Shown here one piece after another: positions 17,984-31,145 of a stretch of DNA of 64,000 nt. The notes under the pieces are model-generated. The model worked only from the letters and a program-made list of their open reading frames with translations. It was not told the DNA's origin and made no database searches. The stretch is taken from positions 6,743,276 through 6,807,275 of the forward strand of contig NC_043990.1 in assembly GCF_902150065.1 (NCBI RefSeq), written 5' to 3'. Within the stretch, counting starts at the first letter, position 1, and each line of letters opens with the position of its first letter. Origin of the DNA: Myripristis murdjan. Lineage: Eukaryota; Chordata; Actinopteri; Holocentriformes; Holocentridae. The translations under genes and the position numbers were made by a program.

Positions 17984-18745
17984 GCCTGGAGCAGCCAGGT
18001 GAGGCTCCTGCCGCCCAGGCCTGGAAATGTCTGGAAAGTTAACATGGTCGCCACTAGGTTTTTGAAAAGTTTGAGAATTCAGTATTTAGTCTGAAGTACA
18101 GAATACACCGTCGTAACGTCCTAATACATATGAGTTCTCATTTTATTTCATTTATAGACTCGCTGCTATTTCAAAGTAGATTAGAGCAGTGTATTGTTTG
18201 GTGTCACGGGGCTTTAATTTGTACTAATTCACAGCAATCAACAACACATCAGGCTGATAGTGGCCTTTGCTGAATATCAGAGCCAGTCACTGGTAATGTG
18301 ACAATGTGCTGGAGTTTCCTCCCAGACCACAGCTGCATTCATTTTTTTTTCTTTGCAGGTTTTATTTTCCACTTTAATTTTTCAATAATTATTTTTTTTC
18401 TCTCTTCCATTCTTTTTGTATATTGATCTTTTACAGGCTTTTTACATTCTCATGGATGGATGATGTGGACAAATGCAGCTTTGGATATTTCCTAATTCAT
18501 TTCAGTTTAAATCAGTGTAGTGATACCTGGATCTGTAAGTATTAATATACACATAGAAACATGAGGCATAAGACTGTAATGTGTCTGTCAGCCACTAAAA
18601 GATGAACGTTACACTTGTTTCCAGAAACATTTCAGTTATGGCAGCACAGCTGCTGTTGTGTTACATTGTCATGCTGCTGAAGTTTTATTGTATGTTTTTT
18701 TATTTTTACTGTGAAACATTTCAATAAAACTCTTTTTTTTAAATA
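17984..18745 (+). other. tmem238: 3' UTR of tmem238
   Basis: The sequence after the TGA stop is non-coding and ends near AATAAA at 18723-18728, followed by a T-rich downstream element. The exact cleavage site is inferred. Confidence 0.6.
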
Positions 18746-20920
18746 TGTGGACTGCTTTAATAATTCTCCCCAGCTCTCTTTCAGTTACACAGTCAGGCAA
18801 GATTTTAATCAAATCTTCAGTAAAATCAGATGCATTTTATCTAGACATTTTACCCACACATCTACAGGATTTTAAATGCATAGTGGGTTAAGTTTAGGGA
18901 CTCTCCACACAGTCTGTAAAGGCTCCGGTGCCTCCGTCCTATGGAGGACCAAAAGAGACAGAATGAAATATATAAATACATCTTTAAATAAATACTTAAA
19001 TGTGGCATTAAATGTGCCATTCATTAAAATACCAGCTCATTTAATGTAAAAACATATATATAATTATTTCACTATTTAAATAATTATTTCATGGACCTGT
19101 GTTGCAGTGCTTCATGAATTAATTTTATCTGTCAAACTCACCCATCAAAGTCAGTGGGCGGATCCTAACACCTGATTGGTTACCCGGCACCATAGACATA
19201 TATACGTAGACGCTGCATCGAGTGGGTTTGCCCGCTGCTGCGTCAACGTCGCCGCCATATTTTTTTTGCAGCTGAAATGTTTGGAGCCCCATTGCTCAGT
19301 CGTAACACCGTCGTTCTTTACTAATTTAGAATGAAACATCAGTGGGCGAGGAGGTTTTTGTTCCCAAAAAAAAGTATGAGTGAGAAAGTGATTTTGGGGT
19401 TAACGAGTCGATCAGCAGAGTTACATTTCCAAACATTTGCTACATCCTCACAGTTACTCACATTTTTTTTTTTTACCAGCGACTCTTGTATTCACAATGG
19501 CAGCCGACGAGAGATGAGCTGAACTCTTTTTTGAACTCTGCTGCAGGAAATTTCCATGGCTTCATTCCCTCTCACAGCTCGGATAATCTCGCTCAGCCAT
19601 CGCCCAGCCATGGCCCAGGCCAGGGAGTAATGGATTACTTCTAATGGGATTACAGTAATCTCTGCCATTGCAGGAAAACATGCAGTAACTGTAATGGATA
19701 ATATCACTGTAATCCCATCACAAGTAATCAGATCTGTTAGAGTGGCTGTGAAACAAACAGTAATCAGATTACAGAAAAAAGGGGAATATAATGAACAATA
19801 ATAAAAAAAAAAAAACAGACCAGTTTTAATTCTAAAAATAAATAAATAAATATAAAAAAAAAAATACATTTGGGGGCTTTAAACACGTAAAGTAATTATT
19901 GTAAATGGTTTTCTCCGATGATGATGATGGAGTAAATTTATTTAAACAACAGCAACAAGCAAAATAAATCAAAATATGTTAAAAAATCAGATTGTGTTAG
20001 TTTGATGCAGGTACAGTAGGTATTTTGAAATGAAATGAACAAGGAAATGGAAAAAAAACAAACCCAGCTTTGTATTTTTAGTGTGAATGTGTGACTGACA
20101 GGTGTTGAGGTGTAAATTCATGTTTGTCCTCCCCTGTGGTTTAACATAATCACACATAATTTACAGCCTAATGCATCAGAGCTTTAGCTTGTGCACTCAT
20201 TTTAGCTTCATTTGGCTGAAGATGGACCTTCGTGGTGCCACAAATATCAGAAGACGACCACAGGAAGACATTTAGAAGTAAATTTCATGTGTTTTCCCGC
20301 AGCTGACCCCTGACCTGAGTTTACCTCAACTGCCCCTGGTCATGTTCTGCTGCTACTGCTGGTAGTGGATTAAAGCAGCCACTTGAGAATTAATGGCTCC
20401 TGCTTTCAGGTTATGTAGAAGATGGCGGTCATGGCAACTTGAGGTCAGTGTTCCTCAATGAGTCTGTGACCCCAGTTGCCCCCCCCCCCCCCCCCCCCCC
20501 CCCCCCGCCTAAGCAGGGTATTTCCTCGTTCACTGTTTGTACAGCGAGTAATGAGATAATGAGCATGACTGGCATGTTGTCCCCGGCCTTGTTTACATGC
20601 TGATGGGCGAACTTGGCTGTCATGGATTATGGGAAAGTGACCGCTGATGTCAAGGTTCAAATTCAGATCTCACAACAAACATTAGTGCTGAAATGTTAAG
20701 TCAACTAATTGATCATAACTTTAATCAGCTAATAATATCAGACATTTATTAAAGTAAAACATTTCCTGGTTACAGCTTCACAAATGCTACGATGTGCTTG
20801 CTCTCCTCCTTTTTTTTATCACAATAAATGATCATTCTCTGCTTATTCAGAGACTATGTAATAATAATAAAGGGTTTGATCCAATAACCAGTAGATGATT
20901 TCAGAATCATCTTGCTGGGA
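18746..20920. other. Intergenic DNA with repeats, no gene seen
   Basis: It contains a segment near 19627-19780 with several GGATTA/TAATCC and GTAATCAGATTAC motifs, A-rich simple repeats near 19800-19860, and a run of 28 C at 20479-20506. No exon is recognisable. Confidence 0.45.
20479..20506. repeat. Homopolymer of 28 C
   Basis: An uninterrupted C run, unusual in length for a vertebrate genome. It is a likely site of length variation or assembly error and could form G-quadruplex or i-motif structures. Confidence 0.9.
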
Positions 20921-20924
20921 GATT

Positions 20925-22565
20925 TCAGTGTGTCAGTGCTGGAAATGTCCAATTAGAGTTTTTAGCTGTAACAAAAGGGGCTCCACAAGGATCATATCTG
21001 GGCCCTGAATTATTTAGTTTTCTTCTTCGTACTCTTCAACATGCAGGAGATATTTAATTTTAACAGCCCACGTCTAGCCACTCTGAATGGCTGCAACATT
21101 GAGAGAGTTACAGAGTAAATATCTAGAATCATCATCACTGGATGAATTATTTGCACATTAAATATCATATTAAAAATCTGACCACCAGAAACAGATCGGC
21201 TTTTCTTTGAATTACAGGAAAAAATATAGTTGAGGCAGTTTTTCTATCAGTTTGAGATTATGGTGACGTAATCTACAGATATGCAGCTGCTTCCATTCCT
21301 AAACCCCTGAACTCAATTTATCATTCTGTTCCCAGATTCATTATGGGAGATCCCTATGATACTCATCATTGCATTTCATATAACAAAGCTGGTTGGTCCT
21401 CTCTGGCACAGGGGCGTGATAATCACTTGTATGTTTTCATCCATAAATCCCTTAATCATCATCCCATATAACACCAACGCCGGACTGGACCACAGGACCG
21501 TATCAGACTCTCTCTGCCTATTTATGCTTCCCACTGGGGTGTTATGGACTTGGAAAATCTGCCTTTAGTTTGTGTGCAGCATCTTCATTACATCCTTGAG
21601 ATCGACTCTCTCACAACCCCAGGACAATTCAAGATTGTGATTTCAAACCACTTAACCTCAGTGTGTCGGCCTTCCGGTCTGATCTGGCTCTCCTGTCATA
21701 GTTAGTCCAGATGTTCCCCCACAGTCTCTCTCCTCCTCTCTTTCCTCTCCACCTTCAGCTGTGACTGTGATGTTTTCTGTGTTATGGATGTGGCTGCCAT
21801 CTTTACATCAGCCTTGCTCTGTCTCCGTGCCCTCTAGCTGTCTCTGCTGTTCCTGGTCCTTCTCCCTCTGTTGTACCTGGTCCTGCTGTTCCTGGTCCTT
21901 CTCCCTCTGCTGTACCTGGTCCTGCTGTCTCTGCTGTACCTGGTCCTGCTGTGCCTGGTCCTGCTCCCTCTGTTGTACCTGGTCCTGCTGTACCTGGTCC
22001 TGCTGTCTCTGCTGTACCTGGTCCTGTTGTCTCTTCTGTACCTGGTCCTGCAGTACCTGGTCCTTCTGTACCTGGTGTACCTGGTCCTGCTCCCCCCGCA
22101 GACCTCACTCACTCCTGCACCTTCCATGGCCATTAACTTTGCGGTATTAATGCATTTATGGTTGGTTCTTTGTCTTGGTCCCACTTATGTGCTTTTGTAT
22201 GCATGCCCTGTGTGTGTGTGTGGCTATCTTCTGTCTGGCCAGGAACAGGGTCTCCTCTCTCTGTGGTCCTTCTCGAGATTTCTTCCATTTTTCCCTGTTC
22301 AGCTGGGTTATTTTAGGGAGTTTTTTTCTTGCCTGCTATGAGGATTGAGTCAGGGGGCGTCGGCCTGCTTGTTGTAAACATGTGGGCATGGAAATCCCTT
22401 TGATTCTGTAAACAGAGACATTGGGTTGTAAATACACCCTGAACTTGAACTTGAACTGTTTTCACTGAGTATTGTTCTCTTTTGAATTGTTTAATTGTTT
22501 CTTTGTATCTTGACATCACTGTAAATGGGGGAGACTTAATTGATTAAAATAAAGCTTTGAATGAA
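20925..22565 (+). mobile_element. Decayed LINE with 3' UTR and internal minisatellite
   Basis: A reverse-transcriptase motif remnant (TKGAPQGSYLGPE, near 20970-21009) is followed by degraded thumb and C-terminal LINE sequence near 21130-21560. The 3' part at 22100-22560 has the teleost LINE 3' UTR look (TTTTAGGGAGTTTTTTTCTT, then GAGTCAGGGGGCG) and ends in AATAAAGC and a GAATGAATGAAT tail. The catalytic YADD box and everything upstream are missing, and several stops interrupt the frame, so it is an old insertion. The 15-bp minisatellite at 21836-22098 interrupts it. The 3' portion could be a separate insertion. Confidence 0.6.
21836..22098. repeat. 15-bp minisatellite, CTGTACCTGGTCCTG family
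   Basis: About 17 degenerate copies of a 15-base unit (CTGTACCTGGTCCTG and variants such as CTGTCTCTGCTGTTC). The unit length is divisible by three and lacks stops in several frames, so open frames appear on both strands with collagen-like or leucine-rich peptides. These are repeat artefacts. Confidence 0.85.
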
Positions 22566-22569
22566 TGAA

Positions 22570-25353
22570 TAATTAATAACCTAACTATAAAACAATCTTA
22601 TAGTAAAGAAGTAATGAAAACAGTACATAGCTAATTGAGGAAGAGTCATATGTTTTATTCGTAAAAGTGAGTAGGACTTATGCAATTGGCTCTCATGTCC
22701 ACATTTTCACTTTCCTCTAATTATAGCCTCTGACTTGCTGTTGATCTGATCTGTCTCTATTCTCTCCTCTGGCAGCCACATTGGACGCCCTCATGCTTGT
22801 TAAGTGCCCAGATTAAAATTTCCTTCCCTGGAAATAGATTGCTCAAGGTCGGCCCAAAGAGCTTCAGTAATACGTATCAGCCACGTTCTTGTAACCAACA
22901 AGTTTCCGTTCCTCGTCTCAACTCTCTGTCTGCCCTGCAGCGCTGCCAAATCCTCCTTTCACCGACCAGCATCGCCACCTCACTGCCTCTCCCTCTCTCT
23001 CCCTCTCCTTTATTTTAATCCCCCCTCCCTGGCTCCCCTCAGCCAAAGGAGTCCCTTCTTTGAAGTGTCTCTAAACGTGGATGTGGGGCAGAGGCGAGGC
23101 GGTTTTCAGGCAGAAAGGTTTGGGCCTGCAGTCTCCACCGAGCTGAGAGATACAAACTGCTAATCCAATAAATCCAGACTGTTTAGGTATTCCTAGTCTG
23201 GAGCGAAAATCCCTTTGCTAAAAGAAGGAAGATCTGGATGGCAGACAGACAGAGGATGAAGGGCGAAGTGGTGACTGTCAAATGAGGGAGTCCCTGGCAT
23301 CAGCACTAAACAATGACATAATTAAAGGAAAAGAAAAGGTGGGAAAGGCTCTCAGCAAAAATACTTCTATCAGCACGGGAGATAATGAAGATGACATAAT
23401 GAAGTTAGTTTTATTTTTCTGTTTCACCATGCAGATATTGCCATTTGACTTAAAACATCTCTGAATCTCAGCCTTTATATTGATCTAGACTGACACAAAC
23501 ACAGAGCATCAGATAATAAAAGACCTTTTTATTTGGCTCACATCACAATAGACAAACATGAGATGAGGCACTGCCATGGATTATGTTGATATTTAAATAA
23601 AAAACAGTTGTATTGCACTTAATATAAAGTATGATTATAATGGTTTATAATGTGCTTTATATGCTGTATAATAAAACAACAAAAACTAATAAACAATTAA
23701 ACAAACAATTCCAGAGAGATTGAAAGTCTCCATGTTCTTCTCCATGTTCTTCACCGATTTGTTTTTTTTAAGATGGTTGGTATTTATTGGCAGAGCCCCG
23801 AGCTAGAAGTTTATTTGCAGCATCAGTCCTGCTGCATGTTCGCCACAGCAGGAGCAAAAAGAGGTAAAACCAGGCCTCAGAGCAGCCTGCTGATGAAAAT
23901 GTGTTTTAAGAAGCTGCAGTTCTTAAAAGGTGACTTTGGTTTCGCTCGGCTGTCCTCTCCAAAGCCTCGGCGGCCAGATGGCAAAACCCAAATCACCTGT
24001 GGAGCCGCGGCTGCCAAGACGGAGGCAGCGGACTGCGGCGAGGCCTCACGTCAGCAGGGGAATTAAACAGTTTTATTTAATACAGAGGCTAAAGGACCTG
24101 AGGGATCAGCAGACGACTGAGAGGCCTCTGAGGCTGTCCTGGCTTGGGGAGCGGGCGTCGTTTTGTCCAAGACAAGAGCAGCAAGTTATGTCATCTTGAT
24201 CTGACTCAACGGAGTGTTTCGACGATATCTAACACAACACAGCAACTACAGAGAGACCTTTGCCCCACTTCAGAGCCACTGGCCAAACAGTCAGGCTTTT
24301 TTTTTTTTTTTAAATCATAAAATTAATACCATAAGGGTGTTTTTTTTTTTTTTTTTTCAGTTCTATTTAGAATATCTAATCTGGACTCTGGTAACATTGC
24401 AATGACCATTTTGTCATTATTTCTTCCATGCTAAAGACAAAATGATTAATAGAATTGCTGAATAAAATAATCAATAGTTTGAACGAATCACTAGTGGCAG
24501 CCCTAAAACACCTCACAAGTGAAATTTTCACCTTCTGCCATAACAACCAGGAGAGCTGTGGTTAACCGGATGGGGTCGGGGTGAATGAACAAGGGTGCCG
24601 ACTTTAAAACAATGTCTCGGGTGCAGCGTTGATCTGATGTTGGTTGAGATTCCTGCAATTTTCACCAGGTCTACCTCAGTGATTCAAAAACAATGATAAC
24701 TCAGACAAAACACCGCCTGAACCCAAACGAGCCAAACCAGGAGCTGTTCAGGAATACTTTACAATAAGACTGTCCTTATTACGGCTTTATGAGTGGTTTA
24801 TCTGATTAGGTTATTAATTAGAAGAACACTTTATCATCAACAGTTATACACAAGTTATAACACAGTTTTCATGCCTCTATGCAGGCTCACTATTTGGCAA
24901 GATGGAGTCTCTGCTGTTCTGCATCTTTTCTCACATTCGGGCTGAGCTAAGTTCAGTTTAGTTCAGTTCAGATCAATTAAGTTCAGTTCAGCCGAGTTAA
25001 ACTGACCTGAGGTCAGATCAGTTCAACTGAGTTCAGCTGAGTTGAGTTCAGGTTTCAGTTTACTTTGGTTTAGCTCAGTGTAGACACTGGCACAGAAGAA
25101 AATCCTAAAGAGATATAAAAAAGGACAGAAACACACCAATTTATGCTATAAAAGTGCTATAAAAATAGATCACCTCCAAAGAAAACAAACAAAACTGTAA
25201 ATCATGCCAGTAAAAGAGATTACAAATTTGTAAAAACAAACAAATAAACAAACAAATGTATATCAGAATAGATGGTGGAAAATGTAAAGATTCAAATGAC
25301 GTTCATGAAATGATGAGCAGAGAGAAAATAAATAAACCATAATGGAGAAAATG

Positions 25354-25444
<91 letters not shown>

Positions 25445-25447
25445 GTG

Positions 25448-25506
<59 letters not shown>

Positions 25507-26060
25507 CAGGCTTTTCCCAACATGGCGGCTGTGATGCCCAGAGCTCTGCTGATGTTTTATTGGGATCCACTGGGATGAAAAAGTCTTAACCAAATTGAAA
25601 CGACTGTAATAACATCTTATGATTATTTTGGCATCAGGAACGGGGTCAAACGGCGGCTGGCCTCTGCAGAAGCTGCTTTAAAAGCCACATTTTATTTGCT
25701 CTTTCCGGACTGGCTTTTATGATTATTACTGTTATTGTTGTTTTGTCTTTTCTTGTTGTGGATGTTGTCTTCTCTGATCTTTGTTCTGTTTTTGAATGTT
25801 TTTAATTTTGTAGATATATTTTGTGTGTCAAGGAAATTAAATATAACATTGAAAAAAAAAAAAAGCCAAATTACATTTTGACCACATGGTGGCGCCGGGG
25901 GAAGGTGATGATGACACTCAATTTGATAGGATTCATTCCCAAGGAAGCAAATTAATACATAACCCAGCCATTACATTTAGAGATATATTGTGTTAAATGT
26001 TTGGCACCAGATAAAGGGGTATTCACCTTATTTTTGATGGAAATACAGACCCAGCTACTT

Positions 26061-26096
<36 letters not shown>

Positions 26097-29000
26097 GCAA
26101 GGCAGTTTCAGCACAGCAGCTACAACAAAAACGGATTCATTTTTGGAAATGCTCTCACAACAGCGTCAAATAAGCTACTCGAGCTGCTTAGCAGGGAAAC
26201 GATCAAACAGCCAAAAAAAAAAAAAAAAAAAAAAATTAAAAAAAGGAAGCTCGACCAATTGTTCACTTTCACATTTCAAAATAAGGTGGATAAGGTCAGC
26301 ACAATCAAGAGGAATCTTCTTTTGGGGAGCAGGAAGCCACTCACCAAATATCACTGGAATCCATTTAATTAGATCTTGTGACCCAAACTGACAGGGTTCC
26401 TCCTCAGAGGAGCATCAACATCATCACCAAAGTTCATGCTAATCCTTCCAGTGCATTTCGAAATATGTCTATCTACTCATGTTTTGTCTCTGCAATGAAA
26501 CACTCTTTCTACCAAATTAAAAAAAACAAAAAACATTATTATTAATTTCAGAATTGACCTCAATACAAGGTTGCTTGCTGAAGAAGGGCAAGAACCTCTT
26601 CATAACAGTGAAAAGGTGAGTTTATGCACATTTAATAGCTGCAAAAAGGCGAGGCAGTGAAACAGAAATAAAAACACAAATAATTACAACGGCTCAAATT
26701 CAGCATGCAGTAATCGTTTTTTTTTTTTTTTTTTTAATTGTATTATCTTTTGCAACTACAGCCACAATCTACAGGCCAGCAGACCACAGTGAGGTGTTCA
26801 TTAAGTGTATGCAATGACCACAGCAGCACCAAGGTCGTGACCTCTGACCCTGCAGGAGCTCAGAGGTCACATCACTCAGGCTTCCTGTCTGTCTCTCCTC
26901 ACTGTGGATACCTCCACCTGTCAGACATGTGTACGGCAGTGAGACGGGCCCCGGCAGCGGCAGGTGAAGTGTTGTCGGTGTTTCTCCTGGTTTACACCGC
27001 AGCAGATGGCAGCCGGTGGATCAGCGGTCAACAGTCAGTTAAGCTCATTTAAATCCCCCCGCTGGACACGGCGGGGCCACTCACCTCCACTCGCTGCCGC
27101 TAAACCTGCTAAGACCAGTGGCTGCCTGAGGCTCTGCGGCGGTTTTGGGACGCACCCCGCGGGGCTTTGCCACTTCGCTTGATTGGGGTTTATTTTTGCA
27201 GCGGATAAAGCCCGTAATGTGGCTGTAATCGGGGCAACATCGCTGTGTGCCAGTTTCGCTCAGCTGACTTCTTTTCAACCGTGGTCCAGGACAGGCGTCA
27301 CGTTTACCGGACGGACAGCGGGGCATGCTGGGAGCTCAGGAGCAGGTGAGGCATGTACGGGATCCAGGGAGTCTGACCCAAACCCTGTGGCACATGTCAG
27401 ACCCACATCCTCCCCTCACTCCGTCTCATAATTATGCATAATTATGACTTTATTTATAATCAGGCTACAGCTGAGCACAGATGCTGATGAATTTATACTT
27501 TTGTGTCCGTGTTTGATACCTTTAAAATTTGACCTTTTAAACAGTTTTGTTGAAAAAATCCCCGTTTATTTAGTGTTTCTTCCAGATTTTTTCTGGGGTC
27601 AGCCTCTGAAATAATATTTCAACTAGGCTACACCAGGACAGTGAGAGGCAGCACAGAGGCAGGCAATTTATACCAACAAACCAAAATACTCGGACAACAG
27701 TGCTTTGTTCTGGTATATTGTATAGTATAATATTGTAGTATGTTGAGTAATGTGTTGTCTTTCTTTATTCTGTTAATGAAGTTGGTGGGGTTTGAGATTC
27801 CCTTTTTTGTCTGTTCATCATAACTACCCAGTTCCTCTTCCTCTGTTCATTCAAAAAAAAAAAAAAAAAAAAAAAAAAGATTATTAGGTGATGCGATGGT
27901 ATGTCATCTATAGTTTATGATATGGTTTATAAAGACTTTTGAGGTATGCTCGATACAGGGATTTGACCTACTACGATGTAAAATCACTTCCTGTGTGTCA
28001 GAGAGCTGCAGGAGAATGGATCAAATGACAGCAAAAAAACACCAACACCGAACACACGAGGCATGTAAAATCACCAAAAGACAAAGTAAAAATATTAGAT
28101 ACATAGTTCATTTAATTTACAGCATTGTAACAATCACTTTTTCAAAATGTATTTTCTATGTAGACTAAGTAGACCAACAGATAGAAGAAAAAGTTAAAAC
28201 TCAGTGGAATCAATAAAACAGGATCATCAGGGAGCTTTGGCTGGGACAGAATTGCTAAAACTTTCACTCTCTGCCTTCATGTGTGAAGTTCGCTTACAAT
28301 TGGATACTGAATAATCAAAAATTTGTGAGGCAAACAAGCAGAAACCAAACTGATAAAACCATTTTTGATCACTGCTCATTTGAATATTTGAGAAATTATA
28401 TCCACAGAACAGCCGCCACCCGGTGAAACCTAAATGTACTCCATCTAGCCCATAAATAACTGGTGAAAGTCCATGGAGGTTGTTTAAGTGTTGCTGAAAG
28501 TCTTTCTGGGAAATGTAGGAAACAGTTAACTGGAGTGTGTAAGGCAGGCTGAGGGAAAGCGGGTTCAACAAAAATGCAAAATGCAAAACTTCATCACAGA
28601 GTAACTCCTTGAAAAACCACAGACTGCTGGTATTTCAATCAGGCCAGAGAAACAACTGGGATCCAAATCCTTCTATGATGAAGCAGACCTACCTCCAAAA
28701 TAATTGCATAGACAAATACCCATTAAACAGACAAGTTTTATCTGTGTTGGCGTTTGTTCTGTTCTTTAGCAGATTGATGATGAGGCTGAGGAAAGACAAG
28801 CCCCTCAGGTTCAGGCCAAGAACCCTTAAAATGAATGAAGCACCTTTAAATGATTATCTTGAATGTAATGTTTTGATGTCAAATGTATACAAAAACAAGA
28901 AATGGAAGGAAATGCTCTTATTTTTATCTTATATTTTGAAATATGATGGTTTAATAGAGTTGTTCCGAAATCCTGAGCTTATAATATTTTGAGAATTGAG

Positions 29001-30450
29001 TGGCGTTCATCATTCTGTACCATGACAAGGTGGGCCGCCCTCCCTTTTCAAACTGAACATAATCTAAGTCAGTCATCTTTCTCTTGGAGTTGAAATAAAG
29101 TTGAATTATTTGTGCTTTACTATAGTTTAGTCTTTGTCTGTTATCTGCATGGCTGTCTTTTGCATAGCTTAAATCACTTCCTGGCACCGTGTAAATAAAT
29201 GTGACTTGATTACATGACTAAATGAGAAAATTAAACAAACAAAAAAAAAAGGAGAGAGTGGTTCAGGGGTTCACATGGGTGCTGCGGTGGCTCCGCCTCA
29301 CAGTGATCCATCTTAATTGACTTATCTCAGCAAGTGGTGGCTCATTTTGTCTGCGCTGACGAGCAGAGCATCACTTTTTTGCGGGACTCCTGAGCAGCTC
29401 ACAGGTAGGAACCGAGCTCACTGCCTCCGCTGAGGCCTGTTACCTGCACACACACTGCCTCCTCTGCACGTAACAAGGCAGGGTTTAGGGGTGAAAGCTG
29501 TGTTGGACTTTTTCCTTCCTTTTTGGGTTTTGTGAGTGTTAAATGCTTTCATTTTTACCCTTTAGTATTAGGGTTATTGTATATTCCTATATGTCCTTCA
29601 TGTTTGGTGCTAATGCTGGGTAACAACTATTCTGATATGAAGCCATTCTGATGATATGAACTGTTTATTTCTCATAACCTGGGAAATGTTATGTTAGTGT
29701 ATGCTGTCTGATGTTGTAAAAATGGATATTTCTTCCATTGATTTGTGCTGCCACACATAACGATGAGCATGTTTTTCCTTTTTCAGAGTGAAGGAGCGTT
29801 TGTCAATGATAATAACCTGTGTTAAATTAAGATTTTAGTTTAAATTTTGATTGATGGGACAGAGGCGATTTGGTACCATGCTACTTGTTCAGTTACACCA
29901 CAGCAACTAACTAACTAATTAACCAACTACTTTTTCTACAGAGAATGCTATAACAGCTGCTCATATTTTTATTATTGAGTCTAATTAATCAGTGCCGCCA
30001 TGGTCGCACGGCCTTAGATGAAGTTTTTCTACAGTGTATAAATGTAAAAGTGCGGTGTCCATACGCTGCGAGTTTGTCCATTGTTTTGTTACTCTGCATT
30101 TATCATTAATATTAATATAACAATACTTGAGTTGAGACAGGCAAGAATTATTTTATTTCATAGGCAATTGGCTTCTTTTGTCATTTGGACTCGTGTGAAA
30201 GTTTTATCAGTGTATGTTTATAAAAGATATTTTTTTTGGCCACAACTGGCCATTAGTTTAAGTCTTACAGCCGAGGTGTTCACAGATAAACAGTGTATTC
30301 ACCTTTACCAGCTCCTCCGAGCCCAGAAAGACTAACAACGAGCCCTTTCAGCTCAGTGATAAGATATTGGCTGTAACAGGGTCTAACCAGTGACCCAGTT
30401 ATTATTATGGACCATCTAACCCATTATATGCAATTTGTAGCTGACATAAA
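22570..30450. other. Large intergenic interval upstream of visinin
   Basis: About 8 kb with no recognised exon. It contains a degenerate GTTCA-rich stretch (24945-25080), a very long (GT)n at 25361-25504, homopolymer A or T runs near 24299, 24340, 26064, 26213, 26717 and 27853, and a moderately GC-rich patch at 26930-27430. The 29250-29460 stretch is also GC-richer than its surroundings. No gene, RNA gene or intact transposon was identified. Confidence 0.45.
25361..25504. repeat. Long (GT)n microsatellite
   Basis: About 144 bp of GT with only two interrupting C bases (near 25440 and 25454). It is one of the longest simple repeats in the window; all open frames across it are artefacts. Confidence 0.97.
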
Positions 30451-30517
30451 ATATTTTCCCTTTTCTGCCATATAAGCCACAAAGTCATATAAAAAAAATG
30501 CCCATTTAAAAATTTGC

Positions 30518-30560
30518 CCATTTAAAATGGGCTACATTGCATGTAGCCCATTTTAAATAG
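30518..30560. repeat. Near-perfect palindrome with 20-bp arms
   Basis: The arm CCATTTAAAATGGGCTACAT, the spacer TGC and the arm ATGTAGCCCATTTTAAATAG pair with one mismatch. Part of the same motif (GCCCATTTAAAA) is repeated just upstream at 30500. It lies about 590 bp upstream of the visinin start codon. Confidence 0.85.
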
Positions 30561-31145
30561 GCTACATGAGTAAAACTGGCTTTACATGACTTGAATGCCT
30601 TGAATTTTGATGTATTTACTTACTTTCTGTACTGTATGCCATCACTGTGGGAGTTATCGCTCCCACTCTTAACTCTCCTAAAAACCATCCTCCTCCCTCG
30701 TCTTCCTCCCGGTGCCAAACTGGCATCACTGCTCCTTTTAAAATAGAGGAGAGGCAGAGAAGTGCCAAAACTGGATGAAGCATCCCGCTTTAAATCTTGA
30801 TAAACAAGCATTTCAGCTCTTACCTGAGCTGACCCCACCTTGTGACGTCTCAGACTGGCATTACCGGTGGTTGATTGGCTTAATGAGCTTACCAAGCTGC
30901 TTCTCTCCTACTTTCACAGCATTTCGTCTTTGTGGGCTGAGGTGCACAGTCGGACCCGAGGCAAGAAGTCCACGCCTGGCAACCCATACGTCAGGAATAG
31001 TCTTCTGTTTACTACTTTGACAAAGCAGAGGAGCCTACACAGCACACAAACATAGGAGGCTGAGAAGCTACTTGGCCCAGAGGAAGTGAAGGACTACAAA
31101 TTCTCACTTTGATATACCTTTGAAACACCACCAGCAACCTCAGCA

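Noticed and set aside
21803-22341. Collagen-like and leucine-rich frames on both strands
   Set aside because: Produced by the 15-bp minisatellite inside a LINE remnant.
25610-25865. A-tailed segment that could be a processed transcript or LINE end
   Set aside because: Has an A-run end but no AATAAA in position, no coding remnant and no target duplication.
27183-27431. 82-codon plus-strand frame in a GC-richer patch
   Set aside because: No domain, no flanking splice logic and no similarity that I recognise.
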